From: Mariaggregatimicrobium sp964498785
GTDB lineage: Bacteria; Zhuqueibacterota; Zhuqueibacteria; Thermofontimicrobiales; Thiofontviventaceae
Direction of reading: 5' to 3'
Length of the DNA: 64,000 nucleotides
Assembly: GCA_964498785.1 (NCBI GenBank)
Contig: CAZCJL010000008.1
Span: 45,927 to 109,926 of the forward strand
Below, piece after piece: positions 9,521-18,132 of this stretch (its first letter is position 1; each line of letters opens with the position of its first letter). The translations under genes and the position numbers were made by a program. A model generated the notes under the pieces. The model ran no database searches. It worked only from the letters and a program-made list of their open reading frames with translations, and was not told the origin of the DNA.

Positions 9521-10252
9521 TTACCAATCTTTTAATGCCCGATAATTCCCCGATGTTTTTGCTTTTCGTTGTTTCTGCAAATCTTTCTCATCATTTTTAA
9601 GTGCGTCTAAAATCCTCTCTGCATCTTCTTTTGACATTTTCTCCTGTTCTGGCTGTTGTTGCTGTTGTTCCTGTTGTTGCTGTTGTTCTTGTTGTTGCTG
9701 CTGCTCCTGATCCTGTTGTTGTTGCTCCTGCTTTTCGTCTTTGTTTTCATCTCCTTGCTGCTGTTGTTGTTCTTGTTGCTGCTGCTGTTGCTGTTGTTGA
9801 TCATTTTGCTGCTGCTGTTTATCAGCCTGATCCTTTAACTTCTTGCGTACATATTCAAGGTTGTATTTGGCGTCCACGTCATCGGGATTGTATTTCAACG
9901 CCTGGGTATATGCCAGTATCGCTTCCGGCAATTTTCCCATGCGAAACAGGGTATTTCCCATATTATAATAATTTTTTGATTGCAACAAAATATCGTCTGT
10001 AGAAAGTGATTTTTCAAATTCTGTAATCGCTTCCTCATACTTTTTTTTCTTATACTGGGTAGCTCCGATATTAAAATGGATTTCTGCTGATTCCGGGTCA
10101 TCAAGGAGAGCGTCCCGATATTTATTATTGGCCTCATCAAATTTTTTTTCGGTAAACAATTCATTTCCTTGGGCAACTTTATTACGTGCACTTTGCGAAA
10201 AACAATATACCGGAACTAAAATCATTATAATCATTAAGCGTCTGAATTTCAT
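9521..10252 (-). CDS. batC: BatC, TPR protein with polyglutamine tail
   Basis: This is a 243-residue protein with a signal peptide ending near Gln20 and about three TPR units (about 22-140, with YNMGNTLFRMGKLPEAI and similar). Residues 146-203 contain 40 glutamines, broken only by E, D, K, G, N and P. A short conserved C-terminus follows (AERILDALKNDEKDLQKQRK), a typical BatC ending. TPR BatC proteins are proposed scaffolds for the VWA proteins BatA and BatB. The start lies one base after the batB stop, preceded by a GGGGAGG ribosome-binding site about 11 bases upstream, so the genes are probably translationally coupled. The polyQ tract is unusually long for the family. Confidence 0.9.
   Translation of the reverse strand: MKFRRLMIIMILVPVYCFSQSARNKVAQGNELFTEKKFDEANNKYRDALLDDPESAEIHFNIGATQYKKKKYEEAITEFEKSLSTDDILLQSKNYYNMGNTLFRMGKLPEAILAYTQALKYNPDDVDAKYNLEYVRKKLKDQADKQQQQNDQQQQQQQQQEQQQQQGDENKDEKQEQQQQDQEQQQQQEQQQQQEQQQQQPEQEKMSKEDAERILDALKNDEKDLQKQRKAKTSGNYRALKDW
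9641..9817 (-). repeat. CAG/CAA trinucleotide tract in batC
   Basis: A 177-bp stretch made almost entirely of CAA and CAG codons (CTG/TTG on the plus strand), interrupted by GAA or GAT codons. It encodes 40 Gln in 58 residues. Because the unit is three bases, slippage would change tail length without breaking the frame. It also produces long spurious Leu/Val-rich frames on the plus strand. Confidence 0.9.
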
Positions 10253-10253
10253 A

Positions 10254-11285
10254 TTATAAAAACCTCCCCTTCCATTCTTTTTTCACTTTTTTTCGTTCTG
10301 AAATAAACATTTCAATTACAATAAAAAAAATCGCGAATATCAGGATATATTGAAACCGATCTTCATATTGGGAAAATTGAACAGAAGCCAGTTCCTTTTT
10401 CTCCATTTTAAAAATATTATCATATATTTTACGCAGCTCATCTTCTCCGCCTGTCGCCCGAAAATACTTCCCATTCGTTTGCAAAGCGATCTTTTCTAAT
10501 GTTATTTCATCCAGTTTGCTGGTGACAACCTCGTCATCTCGATTTTTCTTAAAACCTGTTTTTCGACCTCGTTCATCAAACATCGGGATAGGAACACCTT
10601 TTACAGACCCAACGCCGACTGTATAAATTACCACACCTTCCTTTTCTGCGGCTTCGGCAGCTTTTAAAGGTTCTCCCTCATGATCTTCGCCATCTGTGAT
10701 TAAAACCAGCACCTTATGTTTTCGTTCACGCTGTTCAAAAGTTTCAACAGCTTTCATAATTGCTTGTGAAATCGCTGTTCCGGGCTGTGGAATTGTCTTT
10801 TCATCCATAATATCTAAAAACAACTTGGCCGCGCTGTAGTCCAATGTTAACGGACATTGTACAAAGGGAATCCCGGCAAATGCAATCAGTCCAACGCGGT
10901 CGCCTTTCAGCAAATCGATAAAGCTGGCGATTTCATGTTTTGCCTTTTCCAGGCGATTCGGTTTAATGTCCTCTGCTGTCATTGATAGAGAAACATCGAG
11001 GGCAATAATTATATCCACTCCTTCGCGCTTCACTTCTTCAAGTTTTGTTCCGATTTGGGGGCGAGAAAGGGCGAGGATTATAAAGAACAAACCACACAAT
11101 ATCAAAAAAATTTTAAAAACCTGTCGACCGCGACTCGTCGAAACAGTCAATTTTTCAATGAGTTCCAAATTTCCAAATCGCTTTAGCGCATTTTTTTTCC
11201 ACTTAAAAATGAACACAAAAAAAACAGTTAATATCGGAATCAACCATAATAAATGTAATAAATAAATATTATGAAATCTGAACAT
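10254..11285 (-). CDS. batB: BatB, VWA-domain membrane protein
   Basis: This is a 343-residue protein with two N-terminal membrane helices (about 8-27 and 57-77), a von Willebrand factor A domain (about 90-290) with a complete-looking MIDAS (DVSLS at about 95-99, distal TDGED) and a C-terminal membrane helix near 315-335. This is the standard BatA/BatB layout, with the VWA domain held at the membrane. The tail of the VWA domain carries the TNGKYFRATGGEDELRKIY signature. It lies 25 bases after batA and one base before batC. BatA and BatB are thought to form a complex bound by BatC; their substrate is unknown. Confidence 0.9.
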   Translation of the reverse strand: MFRFHNIYLLHLLWLIPILTVFFVFIFKWKKNALKRFGNLELIEKLTVSTSRGRQVFKIFLILCGLFFIILALSRPQIGTKLEEVKREGVDIIIALDVSLSMTAEDIKPNRLEKAKHEIASFIDLLKGDRVGLIAFAGIPFVQCPLTLDYSAAKLFLDIMDEKTIPQPGTAISQAIMKAVETFEQRERKHKVLVLITDGEDHEGEPLKAAEAAEKEGVVIYTVGVGSVKGVPIPMFDERGRKTGFKKNRDDEVVTSKLDEITLEKIALQTNGKYFRATGGEDELRKIYDNIFKMEKKELASVQFSQYEDRFQYILIFAIFFIVIEMFISERKKVKKEWKGRFL

Positions 11286-11310
11286 ATTTCACCTGATAAC
11301 TTTAATCATT

Positions 11311-12306
11311 TTAAGGAATCTTTCTAAATCGTGTATTGGCCAAAACAATTTCTAACATTAATACAGCAATCGCAGCAAGCAGAAAGTTGACAAACAGTTC
11401 GGTATATCGTGTAAATTCTTTTACTTCAATCTTCGTCTTTTCCATGTCACCAATTTCCTGGTAAATTCGCTCCAGGCTGGCTTTATCCGTTGCCCTGAAA
11501 TACTGCCCCCCGGTGATATGTGCCATTTTTTTTAATACATCTTCATCGATATCGATCTGCACATATTGATAGCGCCGGCCTAAAAGCGGGTCATCAATGG
11601 GATACGGCGCTTTGCCGCGTTTCCCTGCTCCGATGGTGTAAATCCGCACTCCCATTGTTTCTGCGACATTCGCAGCGGTAATCGGATCCAGCTCGCCGCG
11701 GTTATTGCGGCCATCGGTTAACAATATCACCACCTTGCTTTTCGCCTTGCTATCTCGCAATCTATTAATACAATTTACAATTGCCATTCCGATTGCCGTT
11801 CCATCCTCCACCATTCCGATATAAATTTGATCCAGAAAATTTAGCAAAATGCCATAATCCAGGGTCAGCGGGCATTGTGTAAAACTTTTTCCGGAGAAAA
11901 CAACCATTCCGATGCGATCATTATATCGGCCGCGGACAAATTCTTTGGCAACATCTTTTGCCACATCCAGCCGATTTTTTCCGCGGGCCAGATCTTCTGC
12001 TTTCATACTACTGGAAATATCCATCGCCAAAATAATATCGATACCTTCGGTGATAATTTCTTCTTCAGTGCTGCCAGATTGTGGTCGGGCAAAGGCCAAA
12101 ATCATCAAGCCAACAGCAATCACCCGTAAAACAACCAGGATATGGCGATATTTTCGCGACGGAGATTTATTCACTGATTTTATCACTCCAAGATTGGAGA
12201 AGCGTAATGTTCCGCCCCGATGAATATTCTTCCTGAGATACCAGTAAATCATCAGTGGAATAATTACTAATAATCCTAAGAATTCAGGATTGGCAAATCT
12301 AAACAT
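11311..12306 (-). CDS. batA: BatA, VWA-domain membrane protein
   Basis: This is a 331-residue paralogue of the next gene: two N-terminal membrane helices (about 8-25 and 57-75), a VWA domain (about 88-285) with MIDAS residues DISSS and TDGRNNRGE, the HITGGQYFRATDKASLERIY signature and a final membrane helix (about 308-326). It starts three bases after the stop of the preceding BatD-like gene, with an AGGTGG ribosome-binding site inside that gene's end, so the two are probably coupled. The tandem BatA-BatB pair and downstream BatC-BatD identify the locus. Role: a core membrane component of the aerotolerance (Bat) complex. Confidence 0.9.
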   Translation of the reverse strand: MFRFANPEFLGLLVIIPLMIYWYLRKNIHRGGTLRFSNLGVIKSVNKSPSRKYRHILVVLRVIAVGLMILAFARPQSGSTEEEIITEGIDIILAMDISSSMKAEDLARGKNRLDVAKDVAKEFVRGRYNDRIGMVVFSGKSFTQCPLTLDYGILLNFLDQIYIGMVEDGTAIGMAIVNCINRLRDSKAKSKVVILLTDGRNNRGELDPITAANVAETMGVRIYTIGAGKRGKAPYPIDDPLLGRRYQYVQIDIDEDVLKKMAHITGGQYFRATDKASLERIYQEIGDMEKTKIEVKEFTRYTELFVNFLLAAIAVLMLEIVLANTRFRKIP

Positions 12307-12309
12307 CTG

Positions 12310-13368
12310 TTATTCCACCTCCTTTTCTACCTGATCAGTTTTCGGTTCCTGGTTCTCATCTTCCAATTCGCATTGTTCGTCATTCTGTTTTTGCGGACTT
12401 CCATCGTGTAAATCGTCCGATGTCGCTTCATCCTTTATTACAATTTTGGTCGTATTAACAATATCATAGGCTAATTGGACAGTTTTTTCATGCTCATCAT
12501 CATCAGGAACATATTTGGCAAATTTCACAAAATCGCATTGATGGAGAAATTCAGCGACCATTTGAATTATATCCTCATAAATTTCCGCTTCATTCATATT
12601 TTGCAGCAGCTCTGTGGTCGTCATCTCAATTGCAACGATATAAAATCGTCCTTCAATATATCTTCGAATAATATCTGAAATTTCAATATAAAATAATTTT
12701 ATTTCACCTTTTTTAATCAGATCGGATCTGGTTAGTTTGCCCAGTTCTTCCAAAGCGATTTCATGAGGAGGTCGAGGCGGTTTTCCGCGAATGGGTATCA
12801 GGCTTTTCCCCTCACGTTTGCGTTTGATAAAGTAATAGGCTAATATGGCAATTAACAGTAATACCAGCACCACGGCGCTTATACGCATCAGCCGGGAATA
12901 ATCCCGTTGTAATTCCAATGGAGGTTTGATGTCCCGGATATCGCCTTCTTCACTGGGCTGCAAACTTTCCACAACAATTTTAATTGATTCAGTTGCCAGC
13001 TCCTGCCATGTTGTATCATCCTTCATTGAAAAGCGAACAGTGGCCGGAGGGATTTCAAATTCGCCGGTAACAAAGGTTGAAATTATGTACTCTTTTGTCA
13101 GCGCAATTTTACCATTTCGTTTGATTGGTTCCGGATCGTTGTATCCGAGAATCTCAAAATTTCCCAGATTCGCACCGAATTCAGGAAATTCGACGTCAAT
13201 CGGCTGGTCTTTTGTGATAATAATTGAGTAGGTAATTTGGTCGCCAATCGTTATTTTCGTGCGATCCACTTTCGATTCAACGGAAATACTGCCCTGTTGT
13301 GAAAAGCCGACCTGCATATATAATAGAATCCATAAAACCGTTGAAAATGCAGAGATTCTCCTCATCAT
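12310..13368 (-). CDS. BatD-like single-pass protein, second copy
   Basis: From the ATG at 13366-13368 this is 352 residues with a good signal peptide; TAGGTTG lies about 9 bases upstream. A longer frame to 13419 would overlap the previous gene by 41 bases and bury the signal, so I prefer the shorter start. The periplasmic part is a BatD-type Ig-like domain (VDRTKITIGDQITYSI), followed by a membrane helix (about residues 165-185) and a cytoplasmic helical region (IRRYIEGRFYIVAIEMTTTELL) that resembles the tail of the BatD-like protein at 16349. The last 45 residues are acidic and Gln/Glu-rich. Probably a Bat-complex subunit; exact function unknown. Confidence 0.75.
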   Translation of the reverse strand: MMRRISAFSTVLWILLYMQVGFSQQGSISVESKVDRTKITIGDQITYSIIITKDQPIDVEFPEFGANLGNFEILGYNDPEPIKRNGKIALTKEYIISTFVTGEFEIPPATVRFSMKDDTTWQELATESIKIVVESLQPSEEGDIRDIKPPLELQRDYSRLMRISAVVLVLLLIAILAYYFIKRKREGKSLIPIRGKPPRPPHEIALEELGKLTRSDLIKKGEIKLFYIEISDIIRRYIEGRFYIVAIEMTTTELLQNMNEAEIYEDIIQMVAEFLHQCDFVKFAKYVPDDDEHEKTVQLAYDIVNTTKIVIKDEATSDDLHDGSPQKQNDEQCELEDENQEPKTDQVEKEVE

Positions 13369-13378
13369 AAAAATCAAC

Positions 13379-14317
13379 CTATTGTAATTTATCCTCGTAA
13401 ATTTCAGCACTTTCCGCACGCATTAACTGTGCAGTCATTTGTTCCAGCGCTTCCTGTTGTCGTTCCATTATCAAATCCTGTGCAGCCTGTTGTTTTACCT
13501 CATCAAAAGATTTCTGGCGTTTTATATTGCCCTCGTCGTCTTTTTCAGCGTATTTTTCTTTATTTGCATTATAATATAATTCCACATCCGCGGGTTCAAT
13601 TTTGACTCGCTGTTCAATTTCTTTTTTCAAAAGATGCTGCACCATAATTTCACGCTTGGCCTGAAAAGCAGCTTCAATTATTTCCGCCTCTTTATCCAGT
13701 TCTTCTCGTTTTGCTTTGTCATATAAAATTTCTGTTAAAAGATATTGTTGCACAAACTGCAATTTTTTCTCTTTAGTATTAAATTGAGATCGAAGATATG
13801 GAGGCAGTTGGTTTAATTCAAAATCAATATCACCCTGAGTTATTTCCCTGTCGCCAATTTTTGCCACTACTGCACCAGGGCGTTTTTTACGAATTTTATC
13901 GGGCTCAAGACTTGTGGTCTCTTCCAGCGCCTGAATTGCATCTTCCGATCGCTGCAATCGTTCCAGACACGCCACGATTTTTTTATTGGCCTCTGTAACC
14001 AGTTTACTTTCCGGATACAAATATTTTATTTTCAGGTAATAAGCAAGTGCATTTTCATAATCGCGCATTCTCTCAAAATAGATATCGCCGATGACATAAT
14101 TTATATTTGCCTGCTCAGTCACATCCAAATCATAACTATTCAAATAAAATTCATATTGTTGGATGGATTGATGAAACAACTGACGATTATAAAGCACATT
14201 CGCAAAATCTCTGGCGTTACTTTTACCGATAGCTGGCTCTGTTTTATTTTCAGAGCAACCTGTTATAAGGGCAATCAGTAAAATAAAGAATAACAGTTTT
14301 GGATAAATATCCCTCAT
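13379..14317 (-). CDS. TPR lipoprotein with SurA-N-like chaperone domain
   Basis: This is a 312-residue lipoprotein: the signal ends in LITGC (lipobox, Cys21). Residues about 35-150 are TPR-like helices resembling BamD/YfgL-type tetratricopeptides. Residues about 155-310 look like the SurA N-terminal chaperone domain (VVAKIGDREITQGDIDFEL, then long helices), but no parvulin PPIase domain follows. It lies between the DUF58 gene and a BatD-like gene inside the Bat operon, so it may help fold or deliver exported partners of the complex. That role is inference; the fusion itself is seen. Confidence 0.7.
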   Translation of the reverse strand: MRDIYPKLLFFILLIALITGCSENKTEPAIGKSNARDFANVLYNRQLFHQSIQQYEFYLNSYDLDVTEQANINYVIGDIYFERMRDYENALAYYLKIKYLYPESKLVTEANKKIVACLERLQRSEDAIQALEETTSLEPDKIRKKRPGAVVAKIGDREITQGDIDFELNQLPPYLRSQFNTKEKKLQFVQQYLLTEILYDKAKREELDKEAEIIEAAFQAKREIMVQHLLKKEIEQRVKIEPADVELYYNANKEKYAEKDDEGNIKRQKSFDEVKQQAAQDLIMERQQEALEQMTAQLMRAESAEIYEDKLQ

Positions 14318-14336
14318 TTTAAAACCTCCTTTGTTA

Positions 14337-15212
14337 TCATAACCGTTTCGCTCTCATGCGAAAAAAACGAATCAGAGGCTCTACATAAGATTCGTTTGTT
14401 TTTATCTCGATATGGTCAGTATTTAACGACTGGAATAATTTCGTGCGCTCCCGAACCCTTTCTGCTGTTTGATGGCTGTATGTGGTTCTCGTCTCTGTGT
14501 GCGATGTATCCACAAGCACGACCTCACCAGTTTCGGCGTCCTCTAATTCGATGAATCCCACATCCGGCATACTGAGTTCTCTCGGATCAGTGACCGTTAT
14601 CGCGACAATATCGTGCCTTTTATTTGCAATTTGCAGCGCTTTTTCATATCCTTCATCAATAAAATCTGATACTAAAAAGACAACGCTTCGCCGTGTGGTT
14701 ACCCGGGTTAAATATTCCAGCGCTTCCTGAATATTCGTTTGTGTCCCTTTTGGTTTATGATATAACAGCTCTCGCAGAACACGCAACACGTGCGTTTTCC
14801 CTTTTTTCGGCGGAACAAATTTTTCCACTTCATTGGTAAAAATAATCAATCCGACTTTATCATTGTTTTTAATTGCCGAGAACGCGAGCAGTGCACAAAT
14901 TTCAATAGCAATTTCTCCCTTCATTTGCTCTACTGTGCCAAAATTCCCTGACGAACTGACATCAACAAGGAGCATGACTGTTAATTCGCGTTCTTCCTCA
15001 AAAACCTTTACATACGGATGTCCCATGCGAGCCGTTACATTCCAGTCGATAGTACGAATATCATCTCCGATCTGATATTCCCGTACCTCTGAAAATTCCA
15101 TTCCGCGACCCTTAAAAACAGAGTGATATTCGCCGGAAAAAATATCATTTACCAGACCACGGGTTGTAATTTCAATCCGTTTAACTTTTTTTAATATTTC
15201 TTTTGAAATCAT
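14337..15212 (-). CDS. DUF58 family protein
   Basis: This is a 291-residue cytoplasmic protein with the DUF58 signature GxGMEFSEVREYQxGDDIRxIDWNVTAR (about 36-63) and a VWA-like fold with DVSSSG near residues 88-93. DUF58 proteins almost always sit beside MoxR ATPases and are regarded as partners or targets of MoxR. Here it lies 63 bases after moxR and 19 bases before the TPR/SurA-N lipoprotein gene, the usual moxR-DUF58-bat order. No membrane segment is seen. The family assignment is firm, the mechanism unknown. Confidence 0.9.
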   Translation of the reverse strand: MISKEILKKVKRIEITTRGLVNDIFSGEYHSVFKGRGMEFSEVREYQIGDDIRTIDWNVTARMGHPYVKVFEEERELTVMLLVDVSSSGNFGTVEQMKGEIAIEICALLAFSAIKNNDKVGLIIFTNEVEKFVPPKKGKTHVLRVLRELLYHKPKGTQTNIQEALEYLTRVTTRRSVVFLVSDFIDEGYEKALQIANKRHDIVAITVTDPRELSMPDVGFIELEDAETGEVVLVDTSHTETRTTYSHQTAERVRERTKLFQSLNTDHIEIKTNESYVEPLIRFFRMRAKRL

Positions 15213-15275
15213 ACGCTTTATTAATTATTATTTTGTTTGAATTGCGTGCTACTTTTTGGGGGACAATAATTTCGA

Positions 15276-16265
15276 TTAAGGTACTTCAATTCTATTTAGC
15301 ACCTGACGGACAATATCTTCTGCTGTCTTCTCTTCTGCTTCAGCTTCATACGTAATAATCACTCTGTGGCGCAACACGTCCGGCCCGATAGAGAGAACAT
15401 CTTCAGGCGTAACATAGCCGCGATGACGAAGAAAAGCATGTGCCTTTGCTGCTAACGCAAGATTTATCGATGCCCGCGGGGAAGCGCCATATTTGATCAG
15501 CGGTTCCAGTTCTTTCAATTTATAGTCCCCGGGATTTCGCGTAGCAAAAACGATATCGATTATATATCGCTCGATTTTTTCGTCCATATAAACTTCCTGC
15601 ACAACAGAACGGGCTTTGATAATTTCCTCCGGAGTTACCACGGGTGACACAGTCGGCATTTCTTTTTGCGTCATGCGGCGCATAATTTCCAGCTCTTCTT
15701 CTTTATTGGGATAGCCGATTAATAATTTTAGCATAAAGCGGTCAATTTGCGCTTCTGGCAAAGGATATGTTCCTTCCTGTTCGATAGGGTTTTGCGTTGC
15801 AAGCACCAGGAACGGATCGTCCAGGTAAAACGTTTCATCGCCAATAGTCACCTGGCGCTCTTGCATTGCTTCTAACAGCGCTGATTGAACCTTTGCCGGA
15901 GAGCGATTAATTTCGTCTGCCAAAATTAAATTAGAAAAAATAGGTCCCGTTTTGGTCATAAATTTACCGGTACTCTGATCATAAATCAGCGTTCCGATTA
16001 AATCGGCGGGTAATAAATCAGGAGTAAATTGGATGCGTTGAAATTTTGTTTGAATTGCAGCGGATAGCGTTTTTACTGCCAGTGTTTTTGCAAGACCAGG
16101 CACACCTTCCAAATGAATATGGCCATTTGATAACATGCCAATTAATAGCCGTTCAATCATGTATTTCTGGCCAACAATCACCTTCCCGACCTCGGTCATA
16201 ATCTTATCAACAAAAACGCTTTCTTTTTTTATTTTTTCATTGATCGCTTGAATATCGACGTTCAT
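15276..16265 (-). CDS. moxR: MoxR-family AAA+ ATPase
   Basis: This is a 329-residue AAA+ ATPase of the MoxR/RavA class. Visible motifs are Walker A GVPGLAKT (about 55-62), Walker B LILADEINR (about 111-119), sensor 1 in LATQNPIEQEGTYPLPEAQ (about 150-168) and a C-terminal AAA lid with LGASPRASINL-like sequence. MoxR ATPases act as chaperones that mature protein complexes, often with VWA-domain partners such as the DUF58, BatA and BatB proteins encoded downstream. It sits second in the operon, 83 bases after the first BatD-like gene. Length and motifs are normal for the family. Confidence 0.92.
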   Translation of the reverse strand: MNVDIQAINEKIKKESVFVDKIMTEVGKVIVGQKYMIERLLIGMLSNGHIHLEGVPGLAKTLAVKTLSAAIQTKFQRIQFTPDLLPADLIGTLIYDQSTGKFMTKTGPIFSNLILADEINRSPAKVQSALLEAMQERQVTIGDETFYLDDPFLVLATQNPIEQEGTYPLPEAQIDRFMLKLLIGYPNKEEELEIMRRMTQKEMPTVSPVVTPEEIIKARSVVQEVYMDEKIERYIIDIVFATRNPGDYKLKELEPLIKYGASPRASINLALAAKAHAFLRHRGYVTPEDVLSIGPDVLRHRVIITYEAEAEEKTAEDIVRQVLNRIEVP

Positions 16266-16348
16266 CGATGCCTCCTACGGATTAACATTCATCTTTATCA
16301 TCGGTATAGATTCAAATTAAATATCATTATTTATTTTCAAATTTTATT

Positions 16349-17317
16349 TCAGGACTCTTTATAGAGCTTTGTTTTGGCCTCTTGCAAATTCCGATCCAGC
16401 ATATCTTCATAAAGCGTGTACAGCCTTTCCAATTCGGCCCGTTCACCAACACTGCCGGAGAATTTGATCACATCAGTGGTATTTAATATCTCTGCTGTAT
16501 TATTAATTAGACTTTCAGAAACATCATTTTGTTTTAATCGCTGAATAATTTCTTCAGAGATCGCGGTCGTTGCGGGAATTTCATATTTTTCCGAAAGATA
16601 TTTTTTAAGAAGAGCCGAAAGTTGAGAATACCCCTCTTTTAAATTGAGGGAAGGATTATTAATGGGAACGGATGCTTTTAGCTGTTTCAGATAATCCTCT
16701 TCAATCGGGGCCATGGCGGCCGCTTCTTCTTCTTGTTTGCGTCTATTTTCAACCCGCCGTTTCTGTCCCCAGAATATCGCTACTCCCAGGACGATTAAAA
16801 TGAGAAAAAGAACAACCCACTTAATCAATCCTTTTTTTGAACCCGGTTCAGGCACAGGGTCGATAACTTTCACTTCCAGGCGGTTCGTTACCAGATGCTT
16901 GCCTTCTCCGGCAGCCGTATCAATATATTTTACGATAACGCCCTCAATATAACCCATGCCGAGTTCAAGCGGAATTAACTCAAATTCAAAGGTTTTAATT
17001 GCTTTTAATTCACCATCGATCATTTCACGACGATCCGAGCTGGAATTAGATTGTATCGTAAAATTCCTGACAACCGGGTCTTCCACTTCGCTGATTTCAT
17101 ATCGACTTAATTCCCCAAACCATTCTACCCGGATTGTGAAAATGAGAGGCCGATTTAGCGGCACTTCTTTTGAAGAAACGCTTGCTTTCATTTTTATACC
17201 AGAAGCCACCGGATTGGGCTGCATAATCTCTGTAGAATCCGGTGGTAAAGTCTGCGCGTATAACATTGAGAAAACGAGAACTCCTGCAATGAGAAAGATA
17301 AAAATTTTAATTTTCAT
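16349..17317 (-). CDS. BatD-like single-pass protein, first copy
   Basis: This is a 322-residue protein with a signal peptide (1-21), a periplasmic beta domain of the BatD kind (about 40-160: KASVSSKEVPLNRPLIFTI, FEFELIPLELGMGYI), one membrane helix (about 165-185) and a charged cytoplasmic helical tail (about 190-322) with TTAISEEIIQRL, similar in layout to the copy at 12310-13368. It is the first gene of the Bat operon; a GAGGG ribosome-binding site precedes the ATG. It is probably a membrane partner of MoxR/DUF58. The BatD relationship is judged from architecture and short motifs only. Confidence 0.7.
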   Translation of the reverse strand: MKIKIFIFLIAGVLVFSMLYAQTLPPDSTEIMQPNPVASGIKMKASVSSKEVPLNRPLIFTIRVEWFGELSRYEISEVEDPVVRNFTIQSNSSSDRREMIDGELKAIKTFEFELIPLELGMGYIEGVIVKYIDTAAGEGKHLVTNRLEVKVIDPVPEPGSKKGLIKWVVLFLILIVLGVAIFWGQKRRVENRRKQEEEAAAMAPIEEDYLKQLKASVPINNPSLNLKEGYSQLSALLKKYLSEKYEIPATTAISEEIIQRLKQNDVSESLINNTAEILNTTDVIKFSGSVGERAELERLYTLYEDMLDRNLQEAKTKLYKES

Positions 17318-17499
17318 ACTTCCCTCTAAAATTTCTTTATTGTGAAACGTGAATGATATTTTAAAGTTCCGGTATTGCTGACGCCTGTTTTCATCAACAC
17401 AGTCGAACTTATTTAATAGTATGTGAGTTTACTTAGCGGTATTTTCTATTCAATTTTAACAATTGAAGTGATGAGAAGCCTTTTTAAAACGAAAGCCAA

Positions 17500-17546
17500 G
17501 AAAAAGCCGAAGTGTTTAATCGTTCTTGAATTAAACCCATCGGCTT
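17500..17546 (-). terminator. Rho-independent terminator after the TPR lipoprotein gene
   Basis: An imperfect inverted repeat (arms 17504-17520 and 17530-17546, 15 of 17 positions pairing, AAGCCGA outer arm) is followed on the minus strand by TTTTTC. It lies just after the gene at 17572 and before the Bat operon, so it separates the two transcription units. Confidence 0.75.
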
Positions 17547-17571
17547 AACAGTTCTTAAATTTTGGCGGTCC

Positions 17572-18093
17572 TCATTCGTTGCTAACATTTTCTTCCTCAG
17601 CGGCTCCGGGCTGATTAAGAAAATCGATCTCATTAATATCTTTTCCGAGATTATCCAATTCCCATTTTACGGAACTTGCCAATTCATTATCAGGATACTT
17701 TTCCAGGAATTCCTGGTAATATTCCTTAGCTGTTTCCAGGTCTTGTAAATTATTGGCATTTATGAAACCAATCATAAACAATGACTGGGCAGCGAATTTG
17801 CTTTCCGGATATTTTTCAATCAGGTTTTTATGTGTTGCCACAGATTTTTCAAAGTCATTCAAATTATTTGAATATATCAAAGCAATTCTATATTTTGCCT
17901 GAATAGCTTCTGGCGCATCCGGGTATTTTTTCAACACTTTTTCAAAGGTTTTAATCGCGGTTAGAAAATTTTCTTCCGCTTCATACTGTTCCGCCAATGT
18001 CATCAACTGCTCTTTTGTCTTTTTTTCTCCGCAACCGACGACCATTACGATAAGAAGTATTACAACCGCAAAAGAAGCGAAATGTTTAAACAT
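17572..18093 (-). CDS. TPR lipoprotein (BamD/CpoB-like)
   Basis: This is a 173-residue lipoprotein. I chose the ATG at 18091-18093 because GGAGG lies 8 bases upstream; an upstream TTG in frame covers the ribosome-binding site itself. The signal ends in MVVGCG (lipobox). The rest is three to four TPR units of the outer-membrane tetratricopeptide type (FEKVLKKYPDAPEAIQAKYRIALIY, KNLIEKYPESKFAAQSLFMIG and so on). Such proteins act in outer-membrane assembly or cell-envelope scaffolding. It follows clpB by about 40 bases and is the last gene before a terminator. Specific function unknown. Confidence 0.8.
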   Translation of the reverse strand: MFKHFASFAVVILLIVMVVGCGEKKTKEQLMTLAEQYEAEENFLTAIKTFEKVLKKYPDAPEAIQAKYRIALIYSNNLNDFEKSVATHKNLIEKYPESKFAAQSLFMIGFINANNLQDLETAKEYYQEFLEKYPDNELASSVKWELDNLGKDINEIDFLNQPGAAEEENVSNE

Positions 18094-18132
18094 ATCTCCT
18101 ACCTCCAATTTAAGTTAAATTATTAGAGAAAT

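Noticed and set aside
9601..10002. Long plus-strand frames rich in Val/Leu opposite batC
   Set aside because: They are the complement of the CAG/CAA tract, with low-complexity products and no ribosome-binding site; batC on the minus strand has a signal peptide, TPRs and family motifs.
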